DNA of 64,000 nucleotides from Auanema rhodensis. Its lineage: Eukaryota; Nematoda; Chromadorea; Rhabditida; Rhabditidae. The notes beneath the pieces are model-generated. The model was not told the origin of the DNA, did not search any database, and worked only from the letters and a program-made list of their open reading frames with translations. Shown here in pieces: positions 1 through 10,240 of the stretch (position 1 is the first letter of the stretch; each line of letters begins with the position of its first letter). The position numbers were made by a program, and so were the translations under genes. The DNA lies in the NCBI GenBank assembly GCA_964057225.1, contig OZ059897.1, forward strand, positions 3,410,001 to 3,474,000. The letters run 5' to 3'.

Positions 1-323
1 AGCTAGCTTGAAAATGTACCGAGATATCAACTGATATATGTTCACACTTATATCCTCGATTTTCACCCTGAAGAATTTATTTTTTCGTTGAATAACATTG
101 TCCATCGTCTTCGCCTTGAAAGAAGGAATCTAAAAACATCTACTTTTTGTGAAATTGTTTAGAAATTTTTCGGGAAAATTTTTGTCAAAATGTTTTTGGA
201 AGCAATGTTGAGTGTACATGGGAACTCAGCATACACTAATGCATTATTTTTCAAACGATAATAACTAATTTTTGTATAGAGCGTTTCTTAATGTAGTAAA
301 GTGCATTCGATGCGGATTTTTAA

Positions 324-325
324 GA
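324..325. repeat. 48-bp deletion junction (first of 25 identical copies)
   Basis: GGATTTTTAAG joins directly to AGATATCAAC, removing unit positions 304-351. The last base before each junction is at 324, 2033, 6201, 6864, 8221, 8884, 13755, 14418, 19993, 21351, 33954, 35663, 37021, 39081, 40439, 43904, 44911, 45566, 46221, 48982, 49286, 53452, 53756, 57221 and 58227. The breakpoint is identical each time, with at most 1 bp of microhomology (G). The sequence before it nearly always has the T-type tail (GATAATAAC, GTATAGAGCG, GTAGTAAAG), which points to one original deletion multiplied by array turnover. The copy at 8221 has one private change (GGATTTTCAAG). Confidence 0.93.
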
Positions 326-2738
326 GATATCAACTGATATATGTTCACACTTATATCCTCGATTTTCACCCTGAAGAAATGATTTTTTCGATGAAAAAAC
401 ATTGTCCATCGTCTTTGCCTTGAAAAAAGGAATCTAAAAACATCTACTTTTTGTGAAATTATTCAGAAATTTTTCGGGAAAATTTTTGTCAAAATGTTTT
501 TGGAAGCAATGTTGAGTGTACATGGGAACTCAACATACACTAATGCATTATTTTTCAAACGATCATAACTTATTTTTGTATAGAGCGTTTCTCAATGTAG
601 CAAAGTGCATTCGATGCGGATTTTTAAGCTGCGTCGATCTGTGTTATCCGATTTGAGCTAGCTTGAAAATGTACCGAGATATCAACTGATATATGTTCAC
701 ACTTATATCCTCGATTTTCACCCTGAAGAATTTATTTTTTCGTTGAATAACATTGTCCATCGTCTTCTCCTTGAAAGAAGGAATCTAAAAACATCTACTT
801 TTTGTGAAATTATTTAGAAATTTTTCGGGAAAATTTTTGTCAAAATGTTTTTGGAAGCAATGTTGAGTGTACATGGGAACTCAGCATACACTAATGCATT
901 ATTTTTCAAACGATAATAACTAATTTTTGTATAGAGCGTTCCTTAATGTAGTAAAGTGCATTCGATGCGGATTTTTAAGTTGCGTTGATCTTTGTTATCA
1001 GATTTGAGTTAGCTTAAAAATGCACCGAGATATCAACTGATATATGTTCACACTTATATCCTCGATTTTCACCCTGAAGAAATGATTTTTTCGTTGAAAA
1101 AACATTGTCCATCGTCTTTGCCTTGAAAAAAGGAATCTAAAAACATCTACTTTTTGTGAAATTATTTAGAAATTTTTCGGGAAAATTTTTGTCAAAATGT
1201 TTTTGGAAGCAATGTTGAGTGTACATGGGAACTCAACATACACTAATGCATTATTTTTCAAACGATCATAACTTATTTTTGTATAGAGCGTTTCTCAATG
1301 TAGTATAGTGCATTCGATGCGGATTTTTAAGCTGCGTCGATCTGTGTTATCAGATTTGCTCTAGCTTAAAAAAGCACCGAGATATCAACTGATATAAGTT
1401 CACACTTATATCCTCGATTTTCACCCTGAAGAATTATTTTTTTCGTTGAATAACATTGTCCATCGTCTTCGCCTTGAAAGAAGGAATCTAAAAACATCTA
1501 CTTTTTGTGAAATTATTTAGAAATTTTTCGGGAAAATTTTTGTCAAAATGTTTTTGGAAGCAATGTTGAGTGTACATGGGAACTCAACATACACTAATGC
1601 ATTATTTTTCAAACGATCATAACTTATTTTTGTATAGAGCGTTTCTCAATGTAGTATAGTGCATTCGATGCGGATTTTTCAGCTGCGTCGATCTGTGTTA
1701 TCCGATTTGAGCTAGCTTGAAAATGTACCGAGATATCAACTGATATATGTTCACACTTATATCCTCGATTTTCACCCTGAAGAATTTATTTTTTCGTTGA
1801 ATAACATTGTCCATCGTCTTCGCCTTGAAAGAAGGAATCTAAAAACATCTACTTTTTGTGAAATTATTTAGAAATTTTTCGGAAAAATTTTTGTCAAAAT
1901 GTTTTTGGAAGCAATGTTGAGTGTACATGGGAACTCAGCATACACTAATGCATTATTTTTCAAACGATAATAACTAATTTTTGTATAGAGCGTTTCTTAA
2001 TGTAGTAAAGTGCATTCGATGCGGATTTTTAAGAGATATCAACTGATATATGTTCACACTTATATCCTCGATTTTCACCCTGAAGAAATGATTTTTTCGA
2101 TGAAAAAACATTGTCCATCGTCTTTGCCTTGAAAAAAGGAATCTAAAAACATCTACTTTTTGTGAAATTATTCAGAAATTTTTCGGGAAAATTTTTGTCA
2201 AAATGTTTTTGGAAGCAATGTTGAGTGTACATGGGAACTCAACATACACTAATGCATTATTTTTCAAACGATCATAACTTATTTTTGTATAGAGCGTTTC
2301 TCAATGTAGCAAAGTGCATTCGATGCGGATTTTTAAGCTGCGTCGATCTGTGTTATCCGATTTGAGCTAGCTTGAAAATGTACCGAGATATCAACTGATA
2401 TATGTTCACACTTATATCCTCGATTTTCACCCTGAAGAATTTATTTTTTCGTTGAATAACATTGTCCATCGTCTTCTCCTTGAAAGAAGGAATCTAAAAA
2501 CATCTACTTTTTGTGAAATTATTTAGAAATTTTTCGGGAAAATTTTTGTCAAAATGTTTTTGGAAGCAATGTTGAGTGTACATGGGAACTCAGCATACAC
2601 TAATGCATTATTTTTCAAACGATAATAACTAATTTTTGTATAGAGCGTTCCTTAATGTAGTAAAGTGCATTCGATGCGGATTTTTAAGTTGCGTTGATCT
2701 TTGTTATCAGATTTGAGTTAGCTTAAAAATGCACCGAG

Positions 2739-2752
2739 ATATCAACTGATAT
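2739..2752. repeat. Inverted repeat 1, ATATCA-AC-TGATAT (one per unit)
   Basis: Perfect 6-bp arms around a 2-base spacer, at unit positions 3-16. It is intact in most units. N units read CAACAGATAT instead of CAACTGATAT, which breaks the innermost pair. In the shortened units the deletion ends directly at this element, so it is always retained. It is a dyad seen in the sequence; binding by a dimeric protein is only a possibility. Confidence 0.85.
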
Positions 2753-2795
2753 ATGTTCACACTTGTATCCTCGATTTTCACCCTGAAGAAATGAT

Positions 2796-2810
2796 TTTTT
2801 CGTTGAAAAA
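2796..2810. repeat. Inverted repeat 2, TTTTTC-GTT-GAAAAA (variable)
   Basis: A T-tract and an A-tract face each other across a 3-base loop, at unit positions 60-74. Units with GTTGAAAAAAC have 7-bp arms. T and C units (GAATAAC) and W units (TTTTTTGGTTG) have largely lost the pairing, so this dyad is subtype-specific. The left part resembles the left half of the mammalian CENP-B box, but the right half (CGGG) is absent. Confidence 0.8.
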
Positions 2811-2877
2811 CATTGTCCATCGTCTTCGTCATGAAAAAAGGAATCTAAAAACATCTACTTTTTGTGAAATTATTCAG

Positions 2878-2896
2878 AAATTTTTCGGGAAAATTT
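2878..2896. repeat. Inverted repeat 3, AAATTTT-TCGGG-AAAATTT
   Basis: Perfect 7-bp arms with a 5-base loop, at unit positions 142-160. In O-type units one base change gives AAAATTTT-CGGG-AAAATTTT, an 8-bp arm with a 4-base loop. A later O sub-lineage (units at 41845, 47978, 50692, 52448 and 55162) has AAAAGTTT, which adds one mismatch. Some units (for example 4494, 4845 and 5196) have CAGG instead of CGGG in the loop, leaving the arms intact. Confidence 0.85.
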
Positions 2897-2943
2897 TTGT
2901 CAAAATGTTTTTGGAAGCAATGTTGAGTGTACATGGGAACTCA
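2890..2943. other. Nearly invariant core (unit positions 154-207)
   Basis: While reading all units I saw very few changes here: 1883 (at its left margin), 42016, 57729 and a cluster near 61926. The flanking 150 bp on either side carry most subtype markers. The core spans the right arm of inverted repeat 3, a GTCAAAATG stretch and most of inverted repeat 4. Low variation could mean a protein-binding or structural constraint, or simply recent homogenisation; the sequence alone does not decide. Confidence 0.6.
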
Positions 2944-2947
2944 ACAT
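2920..2947. repeat. Inverted repeat 4, ATGTTGAGT / ACTCAACAT, 10-nt loop
   Basis: Perfect 9-bp arms around a 10-base loop at unit positions 184-211, the strongest dyad in the unit. The left arm hardly changes across the array. The right arm has two common forms: ACTCAACAT (perfect) and ACTCAGCAT (T-type bodies). The latter leaves one mismatch in DNA but a G-U pair in RNA of the + strand. If the array is transcribed, this is the best candidate for a conserved RNA stem-loop. Confidence 0.88.
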
Positions 2948-5900
2948 ACACTAATGCATTATTTTTCAAACGATCATAACTTATTTTTGTATAGAGCGTT
3001 TCTCAATGTAGTATAGTGCATTCGATGCGGATTTTTAAGCTGCGTCGATCTGTGTTATCAGATTTGAGTTAGCTTAAAAATGCACCGAGATATCAACTGA
3101 TATAAGTTCACACTTATATCCTCGATTTTCACCCTGAAGAAATGATTTTTTCGTTGAAAAACATTGTCCATCGTCTTCGTCATGAAAAAAGGAATCTAAA
3201 AACATATACTTTTTGTGAAATTATTCAGAAAATTTTCGGGAAAATTTTTGTCAAAATGTTTTTGGAAGCAATGTTGAGTGTACATGGGAACTCAACATAC
3301 ACTAATGCATTATTTTTCAAACGATCATAACTAATTTTTGTAAATAGCGTTTCTCAAGGTAGTATAGTGCATTCGATGCGGATTTTTAAGCTGCGTCGAT
3401 CTGTGTTATCAGATTTGAGCTAGCTTAAAAATGCACCGAGATATCAACTGATATATGTTCACACTTATATCCTTGATTTTCACCCTGAAGAAATGATTTT
3501 TTGGTTGAAAAACATTGTCCATCGTCTTCGTCTTGAAAAAAGGAATCTAAAAACATCTACTTTTTGTGAAATTATTTAGAAATTTTTCGGGAAAATTTTT
3601 GTCAAAATGTTTTTGGAAGCAATGTTGAGTGTACATGGGAACTCAACATACACTAATGCATTATTTTTCAAACGATCATAACTAATTTTTGTATAAAGCG
3701 TTTCTTAATGTAGTATAGTGCATTCGATGCGGATTTTTAAGCTGCGTCGATCTGTGTTATCAGATTTGAGTTAGCTTAAAAATGCACCGAGATATCAACA
3801 GATATATGTTCACACTTATATCCTCGATTTTCACCCTGAAGAAATGATTTTTTCGTTGAAGAAACATTGTCCATCGTCTTTGCCTTGAAAAAAGGAATCT
3901 AAAAACATCTACTTTTTGTGAAATTATTTAGAAATTTTTCGGGAAAATTTTTGTCAAAATGTTTTTGGAAGCAATGTTGAGTGTACATGGGAACTCAACA
4001 TACACTAATGCATTATTTTTCAAACGATCATAATTAATTTTTGTATAAAGCGTTTCTTAATGTAGTATAGTGCATTCGATGCGGATTTTTAAGCTGCGTC
4101 GATCTGTGTTATCAGATTTGAGTTAGCTTAAAAATGCACCGAGATATCAACAGATATATGTTCACACTTATATCCTCGATTTTCACCCTGAAGAAATGAT
4201 TTTTTCGTTGAAGAAACATTGTCCATCGTCTTCGCCTTGAAAAAAGGAATCTAAAAACATCTACTTTTTGTGAAATTATTTAGAAATTTTTCGGGAAAAT
4301 TTTTGTCAAAATGTTTTTGGAAGCAATGTTGAGTGTACATGGGAACTCAGCATACACTAATGCATTATTTTTCAAACGATAATAACTAATTTTTGTATAG
4401 AGCGTTTCTTAATGTAGTAAAGTGCATTCGATGCGGATTTTTAAGTGGCGTCGATCTGTGTTATCCGATTTGAGCTTGCTTAAAAATGCACCGAGATATC
4501 AACTGATATATGTTCACACTTATATCCTCGATTTTCACCCTGAAGAAATGATTTTTTCGTTGAAAAACATTGTCCATCGTCTTCGTCTTGAAAAAAGGAA
4601 TCTAAAAACATCTACTTTTTGTGAAATTATTTAGAAATTTTTCAGGAAAATTTTTGTCAAAATGTTTTTGGAAGCAATGTTGAGTGTACATGGGAACTCA
4701 ACATACACTAATGCATTATTTTTCAAACGATCATAACTTATTTTTGTATAGAGCGTTTCTCAATGTAGTATGGTGCATTCGATGCGGATTTTTAAGCTGC
4801 GTCGATCTGTGTTATCCGATTTGAGCTTGCTTAAAAATGCACCGAGATATCAACTGATATATGTTCACACTTATATCCTCGATTTTCACCCTGAAGAAAT
4901 GATTTTTTGGTTGAAAAACATTGTCCATCGTCTTCGTCTTGAAAAAAGGAATCTAAAAACATCTACTTTTTGTGAAATTATTTAGAAATTTTTCAGGAAA
5001 ATTTTTGTCAAAATGTTTTTGGAAGCAATGTTGAGTGTACATGGGAACTCAACATACACTAATGCATTATTTTTCAAACGATCATAACTTATTTTTGTAT
5101 AGAGCGTTTCTCAATGTAGTATGGTGCATTCGATGCGGATTTTTAAGCTGCGTCGATCTGTGTTATCCGATTTGAGCTAGCTTAAAAATGTACCGAGATA
5201 TCAACTGATATATGTTCACACTTATATCCTCGATTTTCACCCTGAAGAAATGATTTTTTGGTTGAAAAACATTGTCCATCGTCTTTGTCTTGAAAAAAGG
5301 AATCTAAAAACATCTACTTTTTGTGAAATTATTTAGAAATTTTTCAGGAAAATTTTTGTCAAAATGTTTTTGGAAGCAATGTTGAGTGTACATGGGAACT
5401 CAGCATACACTAATGCATTATTTTTCAAACGATCATAACTAATTTTTGTATAAAGCGTTTCTTAATGTAGTATAGTGCATTCGATGCGGATTTTTAAGCT
5501 GCGTCGATCTGTGTTATCAGATTTGAGTTAGCTTAAAAATGCACCGAGATATCAACTGATATATGTTCACACTTATATCCTCGATTTTCACCCTGAAGAA
5601 ATGATTTTTTCGTTGAAAAAACATTGTCCATCGTCTTTGCCTTGAAAAAAGGAATCTAAAAACATCTACTTTTTGTGAAATTATTTAGAAATTTTTCGGG
5701 AAAATTTTTGTCAAAATGTTTTTGGAAGCAATGTTGAGTGTACATGGGAACTCAACATACACTAATGCATTATTTTTCAAACGATCATAACTTATTTTTG
5801 TATAGAGCGTTTCTCAATGTAGTATAGTGCATTCGATGCGGATTTTTAAGCTGCGTCGATCTGTGTTATCAGATTTGCTCTAGCTTAAAAAAGCACCGAG

Positions 5901-5956
5901 ATATCAACTGATATAAGTTCACACTTATATCCTCGATTTTCACCCTGAAGAATTAT

Positions 5957-8900
5957 TTTTTTCGTTGAATAACATTGTCCATCGTCTTCGCCTTGAAAGA
6001 AGGAATCTAAAAACATCTACTTTTTGTGAAATTATTTAGAAATTTTTCGGGAAAATTTTTGTCAAAATGTTTTTGGAAGCAATGTTGAGTGTACATGGGA
6101 ACTCAGCATACACTAATGCATTATTTTTCAAACGATAATAACTAATTTTTGTATAGAGCGTTTCTTAATGTAGTAAAGTGCATTCGATGCGGATTTTTAA
6201 GAGATATCAACTGATATATGTTCACACTTATATCCTCGATTTTCACCCTGAAGAAATGATTTTTTCGTTGAAGAAACATTGTCCATCGTCTTTGCCTTGA
6301 AAAAAGGAATCTAAAAACATCTACTTTTTGTGAAATTATTTAGAAATTTTTCGGGAAAATTTTTGTCAAAATGTTTTTGGAAGCAATGTTGAGTGTACAT
6401 GGGAACTCAACATACACTAATGCATTATTTTTCAAACGATCATAACTTATTTTTGTATAGAGCGTTTCTCAATGTAGTATAGTGCATTCGATGCGGATTT
6501 TTAAGCTGCGTCGATCTGTGTTATCCGATTTGAGCTAGCTTGAAAATGTACCGAGATATCAACTGATATATGTTCACACTTATATCCTCGATTTTTCGAT
6601 TTTCACCCTGAAGAATTTATTTTTTCGATGAATAACATTGTCCATCGTCTTCGCCTTGAAAGAAGGAATCTAAAAACATCTACTTTTTGTGAAATTATTT
6701 AGAAATTTTTCGGGAAAATTTTTGTCAAAATGTTTTTGGAAGCAATGTTGAGTGTACATGGGAACTCAGCATACACTAATGCATTATTTTTCAAACGATA
6801 ATAACTAATTTTTGTATAGAGCGTTTCTTAATGTAGTAAAGTGCATTCGATGCGGATTTTTAAGAGATATCAACTGATATATGTTCACACTTATATCCTC
6901 GATTTTCACCCTGAAGAAATGATTTTTTCGATGAAAAAACATTGTCCATCGTCTTTGCCTTGAAAAAAGGAATCTAAAAACATCTACTTTTTGTGAAATT
7001 ATTCAGAAATTTTTCGGGAAAATTTTTGTCAAAATGTTTTTGGAAGCAATGTTGAGTGTACATGGGAACTCAACATACACTAATGCATTATTTTTCAAAC
7101 GATCATAACTTATTTTTGTATAGAGCGTTTCTCAATGTAGCAAAGTGCATTCGATGCGGTTTTTTAAGCTGCGTCGATCTGTGTTATCCGATTTGAGCTA
7201 GCTTGAAAATGTACCGAGATATCAACTGATATATGTTCACACTTATATCCTCGATTTTCACCCTGAAGAATTTATTTTTTCGTTGAATAACATTGTCCAT
7301 CGTCTTCTCCTTGAAAGAAGGAATCTAAAAACATCTACTTTTTGTGAAATTATTTAGAAATTTTTCGGGAAAATTTTTGTCAAAATGTTTTTGGAAGCAA
7401 TGTTGAGTGTACATGGGAACTCAGCATACACTAATGCATTATTTTTCAAACGATAATAACTAATTTTTGTATAGAGCGTTCCTTAATGTAGTAAAGTGCA
7501 TTCGATGCGGATTTTTAAGTTGCGTTGATCTTTGTTATCAGATTTGAGTTAGCTTAAAAATGCACCGAGATATCAACTGATATATGTTCACACTTGTATC
7601 CTCGATTTTCACCCTGAAGAAATGATTTTTTTGTTGAAAAACATTGTCCATCGTCTTCGTCATGAAAAAAGGAATCTAAAAACATCTACTTTTTGTGAAA
7701 TTATTCAGAAAATTTTCGGGAAAATTTTTGTCAAAATGTTTTTGGAAGCAATGTTGAGTGTACATGGGAACTCAACATACACTAATGCATTATTTTTCAA
7801 ACGATCATAACTTATTTTTGTATAGAGCGTTTCTCAATGTAGTATAGTGCATTCGATGCGGATTTTTAAGCTGCGTCGATCTGTGTTATCCGATTTGAGC
7901 TAGCTTGAAAATGTACCGAGATATCAACTGATATATGTTCACACTTATATCCTCGATTTTCACCCTGAAGAATTTATTTTTTCGTTGAATAACATTGTCC
8001 ATCGTCTTCGCCTTGAAAGAAGGAATCTAAAAACATCTACTTTTTGTGAAATTATTTAGAAATTTTTCGGGAAAATTTTTGTCAAAATGTTTTTGGAAGC
8101 AATGTTGAGTGTACATGGGAACTCAGCATACACTAATGCATTATTTTTCAAACGATAATAACTAATTTTTGTATAGAGCGTTTCTTAATGTAGTAAAGTG
8201 CATTCGATGCGGATTTTCAAGAGATATCAACTGATATATGTTCACACTTATATCCTCGATTTTCACCCTGAAGAAATGATTTTTTCGTTGAAGAAACATT
8301 GTCCATCGTCTTTGCCTTGAAAAAAGGAATCTAAAAACATCTACTTTTTGTGAAATTATTTAGAAATTTTTCGGGAAAATTTTTGTCAAAATGTTTTTGG
8401 AAGCAATGTTGAGTGTACATGGGAACTCAACATACACTAATGCATTATTTTTCAAACGATCATAACTTATTTTTGTATAGAGCGTTTCTCAATGTAGTAT
8501 AGTGCATTCGATGCGGATTTTTAAGCTGCGTCGATCTGTGTTATCCGATTTGAGCTAGCTTGAAAATGTACCGAGATATCAACTGATATATGTTCACACT
8601 TATATCCTCGATTTTTCGATTTTCACCCTGAAGAATTTATTTTTTCGATGAATAACATTGTCCATCGTCTTCGCCTTGAAAGAAGGAATCTAAAAACATC
8701 TACTTTTTGTGAAATTATTTAGAAATTTTTCGGGAAAATTTTTGTCAAAATGTTTTTGGAAGCAATGTTGAGTGTACATGGGAACTCAGCATACACTAAT
8801 GCATTATTTTTCAAACGATAATAACTAATTTTTGTATAGAGCGTTTCTTAATGTAGTAAAGTGCATTCGATGCGGATTTTTAAGAGATATCAACTGATAT

Positions 8901-10240
8901 ATGTTCACACTTATATCCTCGATTTTCACCCTGAAGAAATGATTTTTTCGATGAAAAAACATTGTCCATCGTCTTTGCCTTGAAAAAAGGAATCTAAAAA
9001 CATCTACTTTTTGTGAAATTATTCAGAAATTTTTCGGGAAAATTTTTGTCAAAATGTTTTTGGAAGCAATGTTGAGTGTACATGGGAACTCAACATACAC
9101 TAATGCATTATTTTTCAAACGATCATAACTTATTTTTGTATAGAGCGTTTCTCAATGTAGCAAAGTGCATTCGATGCGGTTTTTTAAGCTGCGTCGATCT
9201 GTGTTATCCGATTTGAGCTAGCTTGAAAATGTACCGAGATATCAACTGATATATGTTCACACTTATATCCTCGATTTTCACCCTGAAGAATTTATTTTTT
9301 CGTTGAATAACATTGTCCATCGTCTTCTCCTTGAAAGAAGGAATCTAAAAACATCTACTTTTTGTGAAATTATTTAGAAATTTTTCGGGAAAATTTTTGT
9401 CAAAATGTTTTTGGAAGCAATGTTGAGTGTACATGGGAACTCAGCATACACTAATGCATTATTTTTCAAACGATAATAACTAATTTTTGTATAGAGCGTT
9501 CCTTAATGTAGTAAAGTGCATTCGATGCGGATTTTTAAGTTGCGTTGATCTTTGTTATCAGATTTGAGTTAGCTTAAAAATGCACCGAGATATCAACTGA
9601 TATATGTTCACACTTGTATCCTCGATTTTCACCCTGAAGAAATGATTTTTTTGTTGAAAAACATTGTCCATCGTCTTCGTCATGAAAAAAGGAATCTAAA
9701 AACATCTACTTTTTGTGAAATTATTCAGAAAATTTTCGGGAAAATTTTTGTCAAAATGTTTTTGGAAGCAATGTTGAGTGTACATGGGAACTCAACATAC
9801 ACTAATGCATTATTTTTCAAACGATCATAACTTATTTTTGTATAGAGCGTTTCTCAATGTAGTATAGTGCATTCGATGCGGATTTTTAAGCTGCGTCGAT
9901 CTGTGTTATCCGATTTGAGCTAGCTTGAAAATGTACCGAGATATCAACTGATATATGTTCACACTTATATCCTCGATTTTCACCCTGAAGAATTTATTTT
10001 TTCGTTGAATAACATTGTCCATCGTCTTCGCCTTGAAAGAAGGAATCTAAAAACATCTACTTTTTGTGAAATTATTTAGAAATTTTTCGGGAAAATTTTT
10101 GTCAAAATGTTTTTGGAAGCAATGTTGAGTGTACATGGGAACTCAGCATACACTAATGCATTATTTTTCAAACGATAATAACTAATTTTTGTATAGAGCG
10201 TTTCTTAATGTAGTAAAGTGCATTCGATGCGGATTTTTAA
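5957..10240. repeat. 6-unit higher-order repeat, 2,020-bp period
   Basis: Positions 5957-8220 match 7977-10240 at an offset of 2,020 bp. The six units include two with the 48-bp deletion, and one of those also carries an 8-bp insertion (6 x 351, minus 96, plus 8, plus a few single bases). The left limit is set by GAATTATTTTTTT against GAATTTATTTTTT at 5955-5956. At the right limit the first copy ends in the deletion junction at 8221, while the second continues as GTTGCG at 10241. Confidence 0.85.
6589..6603. repeat. 8-bp tandem duplication inside a unit
   Basis: CGATTTTTCGATTTT replaces the usual CGATTTT. The same insertion occurs at 8609-8623 and 14143-14157 and nowhere else that I saw. The spacings are 2,020 and 5,534 bp, exactly the periods of the two large duplications in this part of the array, so it is an inherited tag of those events and not an independent recurrence. 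Confidence 0.9.

Larger units (their letters stand above)
1..2764. repeat. 5-unit higher-order repeat, 1,709-bp period
   Basis: Positions 1-1055 match 1710-2764 at an offset of 1,709 bp (five units, one carrying the 48-bp deletion). Order in copy 1: T with deleted tail (22), S with GATGAAAAAAC (325), T with CTTCTCC and GCGTTCC (677), ordinary unit (1028), rare variant with GCTCTAGC head and AATTATTTTTTT (1380). Copy 2 repeats only the first three units (1731, 2034, 2386) and then diverges at 2765. Mismatches seen: 157/1866 and 174/1883. Confidence 0.85.
2737..3087 (+). repeat. Reference 351-bp unit with internal map
   Basis: This complete unit serves as the coordinate reference (unit position 1 is 2737). 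Position 1 begins AGATATCAAC. Positions 3-16 hold an inverted repeat; 60-74 a T/A-tract hairpin; 142-160 an AT hairpin with a CGGG-containing loop; 184-211 a 9-bp-arm hairpin. Positions 154-207 are nearly unchanged across the array. Positions 304-351 are the block missing from the 25 shortened units. Main variable sites are 17-50, 51-100 (T, W, C, N, O and K markers), 208 (A/G), 239 (C/A), 260-275 and 304-351. G+C here is 114 of 351. The phase is my choice; any rotation is equivalent. Confidence 0.93.
2765..5956. repeat. Ordinary 351-352-bp units without deletions
   Basis: Units start at 2737, 3088, 3439, 3790, 4142, 4494, 4845, 5196, 5547 and 5899. Adjacent look-alikes show single-unit duplication: 3790 and 4142 (both CAACAGATAT and GTTGAAGAAAC) and 4494 and 4845 (both preceded by a GAGCTTGCTTAAAAATG head and both with TTTTCAGG and GTAGTATGG). 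Units 5547 and 5899 repeat 1028 and 1380 at an offset of 4,519 bp, including the rare GCTCTAGC head at 5878. Confidence 0.82.

Noticed and set aside
2795-2811. Possible CENP-B box (TTTCGTTGAAAAACATT)
   Set aside because: The left half fits the consensus well (TTCGTTG then A), but the essential CGGG of the right half is missing in all subtypes, so a functional box is unlikely.
2878-2896. Rho-independent terminator (hairpin followed by T-run)
   Set aside because: The arms are pure A/T, the loop holds the only G/C bases and the T-run is part of the arm; the setting is a eukaryotic satellite.
2791-2979. Repeated 62-codon + strand open frame (also at 3142, 7622, 9642, 10696, 12453, 13156, 15176, 16230, 16581, 17987, 29841, 32652, 41899, 48032, 50746, 52502, 55216, 60389, 61442, 62847)
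   Set aside because: It is open only in units that have both ATGATTTTTT and the 5-A form GTTGAAAAAC plus no TAG at TTATTTAG. In most of the 186 units the same frame is broken by an extra A, by GAATAAC or by TAG. No ribosome-binding or promoter context, and the changes do not favour silent codon positions.
2737-3087. Internal half-repeat (two 175-bp halves, nucleosome-sized dimer)
   Set aside because: I compared the two halves by eye and saw only AT-rich resemblance, no consistent alignment. The 351-bp length being about two nucleosomes may be coincidence.
4422-4985. 70- and 71-codon + strand frames at 4422-4634 and 4770-4985
   Set aside because: They run across the boundary of two satellite units and end at the common TTATTTAG stop; they are chance frames in the single-unit duplicate pair 4494/4845.
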